Shown here: piece after piece, positions 8,151 to 17,246 of the stretch | Position numbering within the stretch: the stretch's first letter is position 1 | How the letters are laid out: every line of letters begins with the position of its first letter | Assembly: GCA_947503305.1 (NCBI GenBank) | Contig: CANNDF010000001.1 | Coordinates: forward strand, 868,001-932,000 | Length of the DNA stretch: 64,000 nucleotides | Source: an uncultured Dokdonia sp. | GTDB lineage: Bacteria > Bacteroidota > Bacteroidia > Flavobacteriales > Flavobacteriaceae | Direction: 5' to 3' | Translations under genes and position numbers: made by a program | Notes under the pieces: generated by a model | Seen by the model: the letters and a program-made list of their open reading frames with translations, nothing else | Told to the model about the DNA's origin: nothing | Database searches by the model: none

Positions 8151-8189
8151 CAAGCATCGTTTTCAACACTCAACATTAATACCTACCTC

Positions 8190-9920
8190 ATGACAGTACA
8201 GATCTGGACATACATATTGATAAGCATCACGTTTATGATTTATATAGGGATTGCTATATGGTCACGAGCGGGATCTACCAAAGAATTTTATGTAGCAGGA
8301 GGAGGAGTTTCACCACTGGCAAATGGGATGGCCACTGCTGCAGACTGGATGAGTGCCGCTTCTTTTATATCCATGGCGGGGATCATCTCTTTTGGCGGTT
8401 ATGACGGATCGGTATATCTGATGGGGTGGACAGGAGGGTATGTGCTCCTTGCCTTATTACTGGCACCCTATCTGAGGAAGTTTGGTAAGTTTACCGTTCC
8501 CGATTTTATAGGAGATCGATACTACTCAAAGACGGCAAGAGTCGTCGCTGTTCTCTGTGCATTGCTTGTTTCTTTTACCTATGTGGCAGGGCAGATGCGA
8601 GGTGTAGGACTTGTGTTTTCGCGATTTCTGGAAGTAGATATTAATACTGGAGTTATCATCGGTATGGCGATTGTATTATTTTATGCGGTCCTCGGAGGTA
8701 TGAAAGGCATTACCTATACTCAGGTAGCCCAGTATTGCGTACTTATATTTGCCTTTATGGTCCCGGCAATCTTTATATCCATACAGATGACCGGACATGT
8801 TGTACCTCAGATAGGAATGGGAGGAACTCTAGACGATGGATCAGGGACTTACCTACTGGATAAACTCAACGGACTCTCCGAAGAACTGGGATTTGCACAG
8901 TATACCGATGGGTCAAAATCGACCATAGATGTATTTATGATCACTCTGGCCCTGATGGTCGGAACCGCAGGATTACCCCATGTGATCGTTCGGTTTTTTA
9001 CGGTAAAACGTGTCAAAGACGCCCGTAAATCGGCTGGAATTGCATTATTGCTCATTGCTATTTTATATACGACGGCCCCTGCTGTAGCGGTCTTTGCACG
9101 TACCAATATGATTACAACGGTAAGCAATCAACCCTATGAAGAGATGCCCGAATGGTTTACCAAGTGGGAAACAACAGGTCTGATTGCCTTTGACGATAAA
9201 AATGGTGATGGGAAGGTGCAGTATACCGCTTTCGCGAAAGCAGAAAATGAACACCCCGCAAATGAGCTTACGGTAGATCGGGATATTATGGTACTGGCAA
9301 ATCCAGAAATTGCCAATCTCCCTGCATGGGTGATTGCACTGGTAGCTGCTGGCGGACTCGCAGCCGCCCTCTCTACTGCGGCAGGATTACTACTGGTGAT
9401 CTCCTCCTCAGTATCACATGACCTCATCAAAAAAACATTTAAACCCAATATTTCTGATAAACAAGAATTATGGATCGCTCGTGGAGCCGCTACAGTAGCA
9501 GTTGTGATTGCTGGTTATTTTGGAATTGACCCACCAGGATTTGTAGCCGCAGTAGTAGCCCTGGCATTTGGACTGGCCGCTGCATCCTTTTTTCCGGCGA
9601 TTGTTCTAGGGATTTTCTATAAAAAAATGAATAAAGAAGGCGCTATAGCAGGCATGATCGTAGGGATAAGTCTGATGCTATTCTATATGCTCAAGTTTAA
9701 ATTTGGCATTTTTGATGGAGGAAAAGTTGCTGTGGCAGGACTTCAAAAAGACTGGTGGTTTGGCATCTCTCCCGAAGGGTTTGGAAGCATTGCCATGCTT
9801 GTCAATTTTGTCGTAGCAATTACTGTAAATAGATTTACACCTGTTCCTCCCGAAGAGGTGCAAGCTATCGTAGAAAATATCAGAATTCCTAGCGGCGCTG
9901 GAGAAGCGACTCCCCATTGA
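8190..9920 (+). CDS. sodium:solute symporter, acetate-type large subunit
   Basis: A 576-residue membrane protein of the SSS family with about 13 hydrophobic segments. The N-terminal part has EFYVAGGGVSPLANGMATAADWMSAASF, the sodium-site region of ActP-like symporters. The middle has the GTAGLPHVIVRFFTVK motif and the later part AALSTAAGLLLVISSSVSHDL. Together with its DUF4212 partner it most resembles cation/acetate or carboxylate symporters; acs lies 3.8 kb downstream on the same strand. Substrate is inferred. A copy of the TTTCGCGAAA palindrome lies in frame at 9228-9241 in a periplasmic-loop-like region rich in Asp and Lys, where it encodes AFAKA. Confidence 0.88.
   Translation: MTVQIWTYILISITFMIYIGIAIWSRAGSTKEFYVAGGGVSPLANGMATAADWMSAASFISMAGIISFGGYDGSVYLMGWTGGYVLLALLLAPYLRKFGKFTVPDFIGDRYYSKTARVVAVLCALLVSFTYVAGQMRGVGLVFSRFLEVDINTGVIIGMAIVLFYAVLGGMKGITYTQVAQYCVLIFAFMVPAIFISIQMTGHVVPQIGMGGTLDDGSGTYLLDKLNGLSEELGFAQYTDGSKSTIDVFMITLALMVGTAGLPHVIVRFFTVKRVKDARKSAGIALLLIAILYTTAPAVAVFARTNMITTVSNQPYEEMPEWFTKWETTGLIAFDDKNGDGKVQYTAFAKAENEHPANELTVDRDIMVLANPEIANLPAWVIALVAAGGLAAALSTAAGLLLVISSSVSHDLIKKTFKPNISDKQELWIARGAATVAVVIAGYFGIDPPGFVAAVVALAFGLAAASFFPAIVLGIFYKKMNKEGAIAGMIVGISLMLFYMLKFKFGIFDGGKVAVAGLQKDWWFGISPEGFGSIAMLVNFVVAITVNRFTPVPPEEVQAIVENIRIPSGAGEATPH
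9228..9241. repeat. TTTCGCGAAA palindrome inside the symporter gene
   Basis: GCTTTCGCGAAAGC, a perfect 14-base palindrome read in frame as part of AFAKA. It lies in a hydrophilic loop region between predicted membrane segments, where a small insertion should be tolerated. Confidence 0.85.
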
Positions 9921-10003
9921 TAAAATACTCATTAGTATCTATGTTTTACTCAAGCAATCACTTGGTTCCCTCAGTATCACTTTAAAGAGGAACTAGGGAT
10001 ACC

Positions 10004-10011
10004 TATGTTTG
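10004..10011 (+). promoter_or_regulatory. -7 promoter element (TAnnTTTG) before the 10035 gene
   Basis: TATGTTTG matches the Bacteroidota -7 consensus TAnnTTTG and lies 23 bases before the ATG at 10035. I see no clear TTG -33 element at the usual distance, so support is from the -7 box only. Confidence 0.45.
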
Positions 10012-10034
10012 AGAAACACTAAAACATATATCTT

Positions 10035-10433
10035 ATGAAAACACAACGTATTCCAATTCGTCAAAACGTAGTAAAAACCATCGGATCCTTATGCGCAGCG
10101 CTCATGCTAGGACTTTTTACCCATCCTACGCATGCTCAAAGTGCAGAACGTACTGTAACAGGGATCGTAAGCTGTACCGACGGGGTATTACCCTTAGCTA
10201 CGGTTATTTTAAAAGGAACGCAAATAGGCGTCTCTACCGATGAGAACGGGGCTTTTACATTTCCTAAAAAACTGAAGGAGAAAGATGTATTGCTTGTAAG
10301 TTACCTGGGGTATGAAGATGCTGAGGTGACTATTACTGGCAATACTACATTTATCAAACCCTTTTTAGAAGATATTCCTCTGATCATTATAGGATCTCTA
10401 AGAACCGAATCTTTAGAAAATAAGGAAGACTAA
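10035..10433 (+). CDS. exported single CarboxypepD_reg-like domain protein
   Basis: A 132-residue protein with a long signal peptide ending THAQS near residue 36, then one CarboxypepD_reg-like domain (TVTGIVSCTDGVLPLATVILKGT, ISTDENG-type turn, VLLVSYLGYEDAEV). In receptors this domain precedes a plug; here it stands alone and the protein stops shortly after. It may be a complete small periplasmic protein or the remnant of a longer gene. It is 12 bases from the transglutaminase-like gene and probably shares its transcript. Confidence 0.65.
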   Translation: MKTQRIPIRQNVVKTIGSLCAALMLGLFTHPTHAQSAERTVTGIVSCTDGVLPLATVILKGTQIGVSTDENGAFTFPKKLKEKDVLLVSYLGYEDAEVTITGNTTFIKPFLEDIPLIIIGSLRTESLENKED

Positions 10434-10445
10434 GGATATTTTCTG

Positions 10446-11123
10446 ATGAAGAATTTTATTCTTTTACTGAGCTTTACCTTTATACTGTCGTCGCATGCAC
10501 AACAAGAAGATTTTAATGAAATCAACTTTACAAAAGCAGACCAAATGGCACAACGGTATAAAGGAGAGTCTCTTTATAACTTACCGCTTCTTACCCATCG
10601 ATTAACCGCTCACTTGGATACAGATGCAGAGCGTTTTAGAGTCATTTATTATTGGGTTTGCCACAATATCAGTGGTGCGTATGATATGATGGCTATGAAT
10701 AATCGGAAACGCCATAAATTTAAAAATGATCCCAAAAATTTACAGCAATGGAACACCCGATTTAAAAAAGAAGTATTTACAACACTACGCCGAGACAAGA
10801 AAACCCTCTGTACAGGCTATGCCTATCTGATCCAGGTGATGTCTACCTATGCAGGACTGGAAAGTGTTATTATAAATGGGTATGATACAACACTACGATC
10901 TAAGGAGATGGAGCTACCCAATCATTCCTGGAATGCCATAAAACTTAATGGAAAATGGTATCTGTGTGATGCCACCTGGTCGAGTGGATATACAGATATG
11001 TCTACCTATTTATTTGAGTTTGAATATGACAATAGGTATTTCTTAATGGCTCCAGCCGATTTTATTAAAACCCATACCCCGGTAATTAAAAAATGGACAT
11101 TACTAGATCCTGTTGTTGATTAA
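10446..11123 (+). CDS. exported transglutaminase-like cysteine protease fold protein
   Basis: A 225-residue protein with a signal peptide ending SSHAQ. Residues 100-185 carry the transglutaminase-like core: the Cys in KKTLCTGYAYL, the His in NHSWNAIKL and the Asp in WYLCDATW, the expected Cys-His-Asp triad. Proteins of this fold can be peptidases or amidases acting in the envelope; the substrate is unknown. It follows the small CarboxypepD_reg protein with 12 bases between. Confidence 0.75.
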   Translation: MKNFILLLSFTFILSSHAQQEDFNEINFTKADQMAQRYKGESLYNLPLLTHRLTAHLDTDAERFRVIYYWVCHNISGAYDMMAMNNRKRHKFKNDPKNLQQWNTRFKKEVFTTLRRDKKTLCTGYAYLIQVMSTYAGLESVIINGYDTTLRSKEMELPNHSWNAIKLNGKWYLCDATWSSGYTDMSTYLFEFEYDNRYFLMAPADFIKTHTPVIKKWTLLDPVVD

Positions 11124-11205
11124 AAACTATTGAGAAGACGATAGCCCTACTTACTTCATGAGTTGCATACAGGAATAGTATGTTAATTTTCACTATTTTA
11201 ACAAA

Positions 11206-12366
11206 ATGAAAATAATATATAAGCTCCCCGTTTTTATCCTATTTATTACACAAATAAGTTTTTCTCAAGAACTTTCGGATAAGGAAATAGTACAAAAAAT
11301 CATTAGTTTCAATTTAACAGATCTTATAGAATTTGAAGAAGAGCTTGTATTTGACAAGCTCGTATCCTATAGTATAGATGCTACGTCAGATAAGTATTGT
11401 AAATCTTCTGCGTATGAAAATCATAACAGAGATGTGAAACGAGGTTTTCCTAATTATTTGAGGCTTGTAGACAGAAAAAAAATAAAAGTAAGCTACCTTA
11501 ATAAAGATGGGAGAAGCCTTGTTTTTAATGATACTTTTGAGTTGTTATACAATAAGACACATAAGAAATATGAAATCTCTTGCTGTGATAATAAAAAAGA
11601 ACCTATTTCTCGATTTGGAGAATGGAACTATTCATATGATGGGGTTTTATATGAAACACAAATGTATAATGACCAAGGAGAATTAGAAACGACAAAAGGA
11701 ATTGATGAAGAAGGAAACGTAAGTTATATAAAGACTAAGGATACGTATTCGGAATATTTCAGTGACGGGACTTTAAATTATAAAGTGGGTCTGCGTAATG
11801 ATCGCAAATATGGAGAGGTTGTATCGTATTATGAAGATAAAAAAACGGTAAGACTTAGATGTACGTATGTCAATGGACAAATAACAGGTGCTTATGAAGA
11901 GTTTTTTGAAAATGGATCTCCAAAACAACGTAGCACCTATAGTAATGGCGATATGACAGGTGATTATGTATCTTATATAGAAAATGGAGATATAAAGGAA
12001 AAAGGGACGTATGAAAATGGTGAGAAAGATGGAGATTGGATTGTCGCTTTTGAAACAGAAGCAGATTTTGATTTTCCGTATTTAACCTATAATGATGAAT
12101 ATATAGATGCCTCAAAAGAATTGGGAATAGGGGATTATTTCCAGAAATTGGGACGGTTCAAAAATGGAGAACCAAGAAGTGTATCCAGAATACAATACAC
12201 CTCGGGAGAAGAACTTATCAAGATTAAAGGAAATACAATCACATATTTCTATCGCAACGGAAACAAATATGCAGAGGGGAAAGTAGATTCTTATGGAGAA
12301 CCTAAAGGGCAATGGTCTGTCTATAAAAAAGATGGGAGCCTACTTCAAAAGATTCCTGTAGATTAA
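11206..12366 (+). CDS. exported MORN/YwqK-like repeat protein
   Basis: A 386-residue protein with a signal peptide ending ISFSQ near residue 20. From about residue 140 it has repeats of 20-25 residues with the pattern G.YE.FFENG..K...TYSNG...G.Y..Y.ENG, typical of MORN-like (YwqK) repeats, which form beta-hairpin ribbons. Such proteins are very common in Bacteroidota and mostly of unknown role; a few are described as antitoxins, but nothing here shows a toxin partner. The N-terminal 120 residues are not recognised. Confidence 0.65.
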   Translation: MKIIYKLPVFILFITQISFSQELSDKEIVQKIISFNLTDLIEFEEELVFDKLVSYSIDATSDKYCKSSAYENHNRDVKRGFPNYLRLVDRKKIKVSYLNKDGRSLVFNDTFELLYNKTHKKYEISCCDNKKEPISRFGEWNYSYDGVLYETQMYNDQGELETTKGIDEEGNVSYIKTKDTYSEYFSDGTLNYKVGLRNDRKYGEVVSYYEDKKTVRLRCTYVNGQITGAYEEFFENGSPKQRSTYSNGDMTGDYVSYIENGDIKEKGTYENGEKDGDWIVAFETEADFDFPYLTYNDEYIDASKELGIGDYFQKLGRFKNGEPRSVSRIQYTSGEELIKIKGNTITYFYRNGNKYAEGKVDSYGEPKGQWSVYKKDGSLLQKIPVD

Positions 12367-12382
12367 AAATCTAATCAAATAA

Positions 12383-13153
12383 ATGAATGAAATAATAAAC
12401 GAAGAGATAATTCCAGAAGGTAAGATATATAAAGGTAAAGCATTTTGGGTAGGGTCATTCTTAGGAGGACCATTAGTTATAGGATACTTATTTGCTGAAA
12501 ATTTTAAAGTACTTGGCCAGCCAGAAAAAATAAAATGGGCTTGGATTATTTCTATAGTTTCAACAATCGTAATTTTTTATGGGGCTTTTGAAATTCCAGA
12601 AAACATTAATTTCCCTAACCAAATTATTCCGATCACATATACTCTTATTGCTTATGGCTTGTTCAAAAAATTTCAAGAAGAAAAGGTCAATGAACATATA
12701 AAAAGAGGAGGAGTACTATACAGTTGGGAAAAAATTATAGGAGTAAGTATTATTGGGCTTCTAGTTACTCTAGGAACTGTTTTTGGTATTGTATATGCAT
12801 CTGATACGATAAAGCAAGCCAATATTTCAACAAAAACATATGGTATGGTAGTCAAGCATGAAATTGATTATGATACCACCAATATCTCTGAGCAAGAAGT
12901 AGATGAGATAGCAGCAGGGTTTAGAGAAACTGGTTTTTTTGATTTTTCAATGGCAAAATACGTCTATGTCTATAAAAATAAAGAGGGATATGAAATTACG
13001 ATTCCAATATTTAAAGGCACAGAAAACAGCACGACTGGACTTCAGCCTTTTATAGAATTAAGAGATCAAATGGATACTTATTTTCCAAATAAAAGTATTG
13101 AAATTAAGTTGGCGGTTGATTATTTAGAAAATGTAGTAAAGGTTTTAAAGTAA
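12383..13153 (+). CDS. membrane protein of unknown function
   Basis: A 256-residue protein starting 16 bases after the previous stop. The first 165 residues hold four or five hydrophobic segments (for example AFWVGSFLGGPLVIGYLFA and IIGVSIIGLLVTLGTVFGIVY). The last 90 residues are soluble and probably extracytoplasmic. I do not recognise the family. Its neighbours are also membrane or exported proteins without known activity. Confidence 0.5.
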   Translation: MNEIINEEIIPEGKIYKGKAFWVGSFLGGPLVIGYLFAENFKVLGQPEKIKWAWIISIVSTIVIFYGAFEIPENINFPNQIIPITYTLIAYGLFKKFQEEKVNEHIKRGGVLYSWEKIIGVSIIGLLVTLGTVFGIVYASDTIKQANISTKTYGMVVKHEIDYDTTNISEQEVDEIAAGFRETGFFDFSMAKYVYVYKNKEGYEITIPIFKGTENSTTGLQPFIELRDQMDTYFPNKSIEIKLAVDYLENVVKVLK

Positions 13154-13209
13154 AATAATCTGTCATATTAATTAGAGCCTATAATTAAAGAGTGTCGTAA
13201 TCAATTCTA

Positions 13210-13671
13210 GTGAACGAAAAAGAAGATTATTTTAGAATATCAAAAAACGGAGCAATACATATACTACGTGACCGAATTCCTTTGAGTTGGAAAACCTTGA
13301 TTGTTTGGCCATTTGTTTCCTTCATTATAACAGTATATTGGTTAGGTTTATTGGTAGGAATCATTATTGCAATTTTAACGTTGGTAGGCTATATACTCTA
13401 TCGATTTACAGCATGGATATTTTATTCTGAGATACACATTGATGAAGAAAAAAGAGAATGCACCCTTCATAAAAAAATACTTAATCGGACTCAATCTGTT
13501 CATATAGTAACAGATACATTTGATCCCAACCAATTTAAATTTATACCTATACAACGTAGCGGAAAAAGCAAATACCTAATGCAATACAGAACCCATAAAA
13601 ACTATGATCTGTTGATTCTGAAAAATGAAGCCGATAAAAATCTTGTAGAACATTATATTCGGGAAATATAG
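13210..13671 (+). CDS. small membrane protein of unknown function
   Basis: A 153-residue protein that starts with GTG at 13210. It has two closely spaced hydrophobic segments at about 28-68 (LIVWPFVSFIITVYWLGLLVGIIIAIL and onward) and a soluble C-terminal half with beta-strand character. No family is recognised. The start is the only plausible one before the first membrane segment. Confidence 0.5.
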   Translation: MNEKEDYFRISKNGAIHILRDRIPLSWKTLIVWPFVSFIITVYWLGLLVGIIIAILTLVGYILYRFTAWIFYSEIHIDEEKRECTLHKKILNRTQSVHIVTDTFDPNQFKFIPIQRSGKSKYLMQYRTHKNYDLLILKNEADKNLVEHYIREI

Positions 13672-13701
13672 TATCTTTTTAGGCTCAAAAGAGCAGGGCC
13701 T

Positions 13702-15612
13702 ATGAGCAAGTATCACATCCAGGGATTAGAAGAATATTTTCAGGTATATCGTACCTCTGTAGACCATCCGGAAAAGTTCTGGGAACAGATAGCAGACGAG
13801 CATTTTAGTTGGCAAAAACGATGGGATTCAGTATTGAACTGGGATTTTACAAAACCTGAAGTTACTTGGTTTGCAGGTGCACAACTCAATATTACTGAAA
13901 ACTGTATCGACAGGCATCTCGCTACAAGAGGAGATAAGACTGCTATTCTTTTTGAGCCCAATGATCCTAATGATCCTGCAGAGCATATTACCTATACTCA
14001 ACTTCATAAACGCGTTTGTGCTTTTGCAAATGTCCTTAAAGACCAAGGCATTCAGAAAGGCGATCGGGTATGTATCTACCTGCCTATGATTCCGGAGCTC
14101 GCAATTTCGGTACTCGCCTGTGCTCGGATAGGAGCGATCCATTCGGTGGTATTTGCGGGGTTTTCGGCAACAGCATTATCCACACGAATTAATGATGCAT
14201 CTTGCAAGATGGTGATTACGAGCGATGGTTCTTTTCGCGGAAGCAAAACCATAGACCTCAAAGGGATTGTAGACGAAGCATTGGATCAATGTCCGAGTAT
14301 CCAGTCTGTACTGGTAGCACGACGTACTCATACAGATATCCAGATGAAAGAAGGGCGTGACCACTGGTTACAACCTTTACTTGACAAGGCCGCTACAGAC
14401 TGTCCTATAGAAGTGATGGATGCCGAGGATCCTTTGTTTATTTTATATACTTCAGGATCTACAGGACAACCTAAAGGGATGGTACATACCACAGCTGGTT
14501 ATATGGTCTATAGCGCCTATACTTTTAAAAATGTATTCCAGTATCAGGAAGACGATGTGTACTGGTGTACTGCCGATATCGGGTGGATTACGGGACACAG
14601 TTATATCGTATATGGCCCTTTACTTAACGGAGCGACCACCGTTATGTATGAAGGCGTACCTGCCTATCCTGATTGGGGGCGATTCTGGCAGATTGTGGCT
14701 CAACATAAGATCACACAATTCTATACAGCACCCACTGCCATACGTGCACTTGCCAAAGAAAATCTGGACTTTGTAGAAGCTTATGACCTCTCCTCTTTAA
14801 AAGTGCTGGGGACTGTGGGTGAACCTATAAACGAAGAGGCATGGCATTGGTATAACGATAATATCGGTAAAAAACAGAGCCCTATTGTAGACACCTGGTG
14901 GCAGACAGAGACAGGCGGGATTATGATAAGCCCTATCCCTTTTGCGACGCCTACGATTCCAACATTTGCAACCCTGCCTTTACCAGGGATTCAACCCGCT
15001 TTAATGGATGAACATGGAAAAGAGATACATGGCAATCAAGTAGAAGGCCGGTTGTGTATAAAATTCCCCTGGCCGTCGATGGCGCGTACTATCTGGGGAA
15101 ATCACCAGCGGTATAAAGAGACGTATTTTTCGGCTTTCGCCAAAATGTACTTCACCGGAGATGGTGCCTTGCGAGATGCTACGGGATATTACCGAATCAC
15201 AGGCCGGGTAGATGATGTGATTATCGTCTCAGGGCATAACCTGGGGACGGCTCCTATAGAAGATGCGGTAAACGAACATCCAGCTGTCGCCGAAAGTGCG
15301 ATTGTAGGATTTCCACATGATATTAAAGGAAATGCACTCTATGGCTATGTCATCCTTAAAGAAACTGGCGAAACCCGAAACCATAACAACCTCCGTAAAG
15401 AAATCAATCAAGTTATTACAGAAAAAATAGGCCCTATTGCCAAACTAGATAAAATACAGTTTACGACTGGCCTTCCTAAAACGCGATCTGGAAAAATTAT
15501 GCGACGGATCCTCAGGAAAATTGCCAGTAAAGACACGAGTAACCTGGGTGATACCAGTACCTTACTCAATCCCGAAGTAGTCGAAGAGATTATAGAAAAC
15601 GCACTCGTATAA
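13702..15612 (+). CDS. acs: acetate-CoA ligase (acetyl-CoA synthetase)
   Basis: A 636-residue AMP-forming acetyl-CoA synthetase of normal length. It shows the N-terminal EEYFQVYRTSVDHPEKFWEQ region, the phosphate-binding loop LYTSGSTGQPKGMVHT, the WWQTETGG motif, the YFTGDGA motif and the C-terminal TRSGKIMRR motif with the lysine usually regulated by acetylation. It activates acetate to acetyl-CoA in the cytoplasm and would use acetate imported by the upstream symporter pair. A hairpin with arms TTACCTA/TAGGTAA at 15648-15667 lies after the stop. Confidence 0.97.
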   Translation: MSKYHIQGLEEYFQVYRTSVDHPEKFWEQIADEHFSWQKRWDSVLNWDFTKPEVTWFAGAQLNITENCIDRHLATRGDKTAILFEPNDPNDPAEHITYTQLHKRVCAFANVLKDQGIQKGDRVCIYLPMIPELAISVLACARIGAIHSVVFAGFSATALSTRINDASCKMVITSDGSFRGSKTIDLKGIVDEALDQCPSIQSVLVARRTHTDIQMKEGRDHWLQPLLDKAATDCPIEVMDAEDPLFILYTSGSTGQPKGMVHTTAGYMVYSAYTFKNVFQYQEDDVYWCTADIGWITGHSYIVYGPLLNGATTVMYEGVPAYPDWGRFWQIVAQHKITQFYTAPTAIRALAKENLDFVEAYDLSSLKVLGTVGEPINEEAWHWYNDNIGKKQSPIVDTWWQTETGGIMISPIPFATPTIPTFATLPLPGIQPALMDEHGKEIHGNQVEGRLCIKFPWPSMARTIWGNHQRYKETYFSAFAKMYFTGDGALRDATGYYRITGRVDDVIIVSGHNLGTAPIEDAVNEHPAVAESAIVGFPHDIKGNALYGYVILKETGETRNHNNLRKEINQVITEKIGPIAKLDKIQFTTGLPKTRSGKIMRRILRKIASKDTSNLGDTSTLLNPEVVEEIIENALV

Positions 15613-15858
15613 AAACAAATACTATATATTTTGTGTATTACCTAAAATAATAGGTAAGCACTATATGCTAATGTTGCACATCGATCCCTTCCTTAAAAAA
15701 GAGGAGCGCTTTTTTTTAAAATTTCTGTATCTTCACAATCAGCGCAAACCCGCCCCTAAATAGATTGTATACTATTGAGAGAGAGATCTCTCAAAAGAAT
15801 TGCTATATGTAGAAACAGACAGCATATTATAACGAACCAAAATACGGCAAACTCGCGC

Positions 15859-17133
15859 ATGAAAACTTATAGAAATTATCGGTACTTGGTGTTATGCATC
15901 CTTAGTATCACTCTTTACGGCTGTAAAGCCATCGCCCCAATCACTACGATTCCCGATCCATATGAATCTCCTAAGGATATTGTTATCCTTATCGATGGGA
16001 CCAGTAATACTCCCGAAGACAATACCAATATCAATAAACTCCGCAAGCAGCTTAAAAAACGAGACGACCTGGTATCGTTTTATACGGTAGGTGTAGGCGG
16101 AGGGCCAGATTTTGCTATTACTGGTATGGCTATGGGTGTTGGGATTTCAAAAGATGTACGGGAAGCCTATCAGTTTATCAGCGAAAACTATGACGCCTCT
16201 CGGAATGACAGGATCCATCTCTTTGGGTTTAGTAGAGGGGCCTATACCGCACAGATCCTTTCCAATTTTATCTATACGGCAGGGATAGTAGACTTGAGTG
16301 CGATCTCTACCCAGCAGGAAAAGACCAAACTCTTGCGTAAGATGTACAAAGCTTATCTGGGCGATAGACCATTTACATGGCGTAAACGCAAAGTCACCGA
16401 TGTCCTAAAAAAATGGAAGACAAAAACTGGCACTCTCATCACCCGCGCTCAAGATGTGGAGATCGATATTCTAGGTCTTTTTGATAATGTAGAGGCACTG
16501 GCTGCTCCCGATTATAAAGAGAAATTTTGTGCCGTTAATACCAATCACCTTAATCAATATATCAATGTAAAAAAAGTACTGCATGCAGTAGCTCTGGATG
16601 ATAACCGTGCACAGATATTTACTCCCATCCTCGCTACCTGTCCTAACATACGTCTTAAACCCGAAGATCGCCTGGATGATATCGTCACCGAAGTTTGGTT
16701 CTCAGGGGCTCATAGTGATGTGGGTGGAGGGTATACCGATGATCCGGAGATTTCATACGTATCCCTCGATTGGATGATCCGCCAGACACAAGACTATAAT
16801 CTCTTTGATGAGGTTACCGTAACCGATACCCATATCAATGGTGTTCTCCATGACTCGGAAGACAACCTTATCGGGGCCTTATACCGCCGTCGCAATCGGG
16901 ATATCGTACTGTATTTTGAAGAAAACGGACCGTATTACAATCAAGGGAAACTCAAAATCCATTCGTCTGTGATCAAACGTCTGGCACAAGGGTTACAACC
17001 GTATTTTAAGTATTCAAAAAAATACACTCAAGACTGGTTTGATCAGGATCCTTTTTGTGACTGCTTTGTAAAAGATGGTGACAAAAGAATTTTCCAGAAA
17101 GATGATTGTACTGTGATAGAAGAGATTGATTAA
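15859..17133 (+). CDS. DUF2235 (Tle1-like) alpha/beta hydrolase lipoprotein
   Basis: I place the start at the ATG at 15859 because it gives a typical lipoprotein signal with lipobox LYGC near residue 20; a longer frame from an ATG at 15775 adds residues without a signal. The mature protein matches DUF2235: DIVILIDGTSNTPEDNTNI near the N-terminus, the nucleophile elbow GFSRG with Ser125, and WFSGAHSDVGGGY around residue 290 carrying the expected Asp/His. The family includes Tle1 phospholipase effectors of type VI secretion. This copy is a stand-alone lipoprotein, so a housekeeping or surface lipase role is as likely as an effector role. It ends 113 bases before hsdR. Confidence 0.8.
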   Translation: MKTYRNYRYLVLCILSITLYGCKAIAPITTIPDPYESPKDIVILIDGTSNTPEDNTNINKLRKQLKKRDDLVSFYTVGVGGGPDFAITGMAMGVGISKDVREAYQFISENYDASRNDRIHLFGFSRGAYTAQILSNFIYTAGIVDLSAISTQQEKTKLLRKMYKAYLGDRPFTWRKRKVTDVLKKWKTKTGTLITRAQDVEIDILGLFDNVEALAAPDYKEKFCAVNTNHLNQYINVKKVLHAVALDDNRAQIFTPILATCPNIRLKPEDRLDDIVTEVWFSGAHSDVGGGYTDDPEISYVSLDWMIRQTQDYNLFDEVTVTDTHINGVLHDSEDNLIGALYRRRNRDIVLYFEENGPYYNQGKLKIHSSVIKRLAQGLQPYFKYSKKYTQDWFDQDPFCDCFVKDGDKRIFQKDDCTVIEEID

Positions 17134-17180
17134 TAGTACCTTTAGTGTTTCACATAAGTCCCACCCCTAAATAAAAAATG

Positions 17181-17212
17181 AGGATTACGGTAATTCGTAA
17201 AGGATTACGGTA
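17181..17212 (+). promoter_or_regulatory. direct repeat upstream of hsdR, possible operator
   Basis: AGGATTACGGTA occurs at 17181-17192 and again at 17201-17212, exactly 20 bases apart, about two helical turns. The second copy ends 9 bases before a TATATTTA box. Its position over the expected -33 region suggests a regulator binding site controlling the restriction operon, but no regulator gene is visible nearby. Confidence 0.4.
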
Positions 17213-17221
17213 GGGGATTTT

Positions 17222-17229
17222 TATATTTA
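17222..17229 (+). promoter_or_regulatory. possible -7 element before hsdR
   Basis: TATATTTA differs from TAnnTTTG only at the last base and lies 17 bases before the hsdR ATG. It is the best promoter candidate for the six-gene operon. Confidence 0.35.
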
Positions 17230-17246
17230 CAATAGGGAATAACTAT

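Noticed and set aside
10035-10433. Truncated TonB-dependent receptor
   Set aside because: Possible, but the downstream gene follows closely with no barrel remnants between, so a complete one-domain protein is simpler.
15121-15160. Palindrome copy inside acs (GGCTTTCGCCAAA)
   Set aside because: Only the left half matches and the protein sequence there fits acetyl-CoA synthetases, so it is probably ordinary coding sequence.
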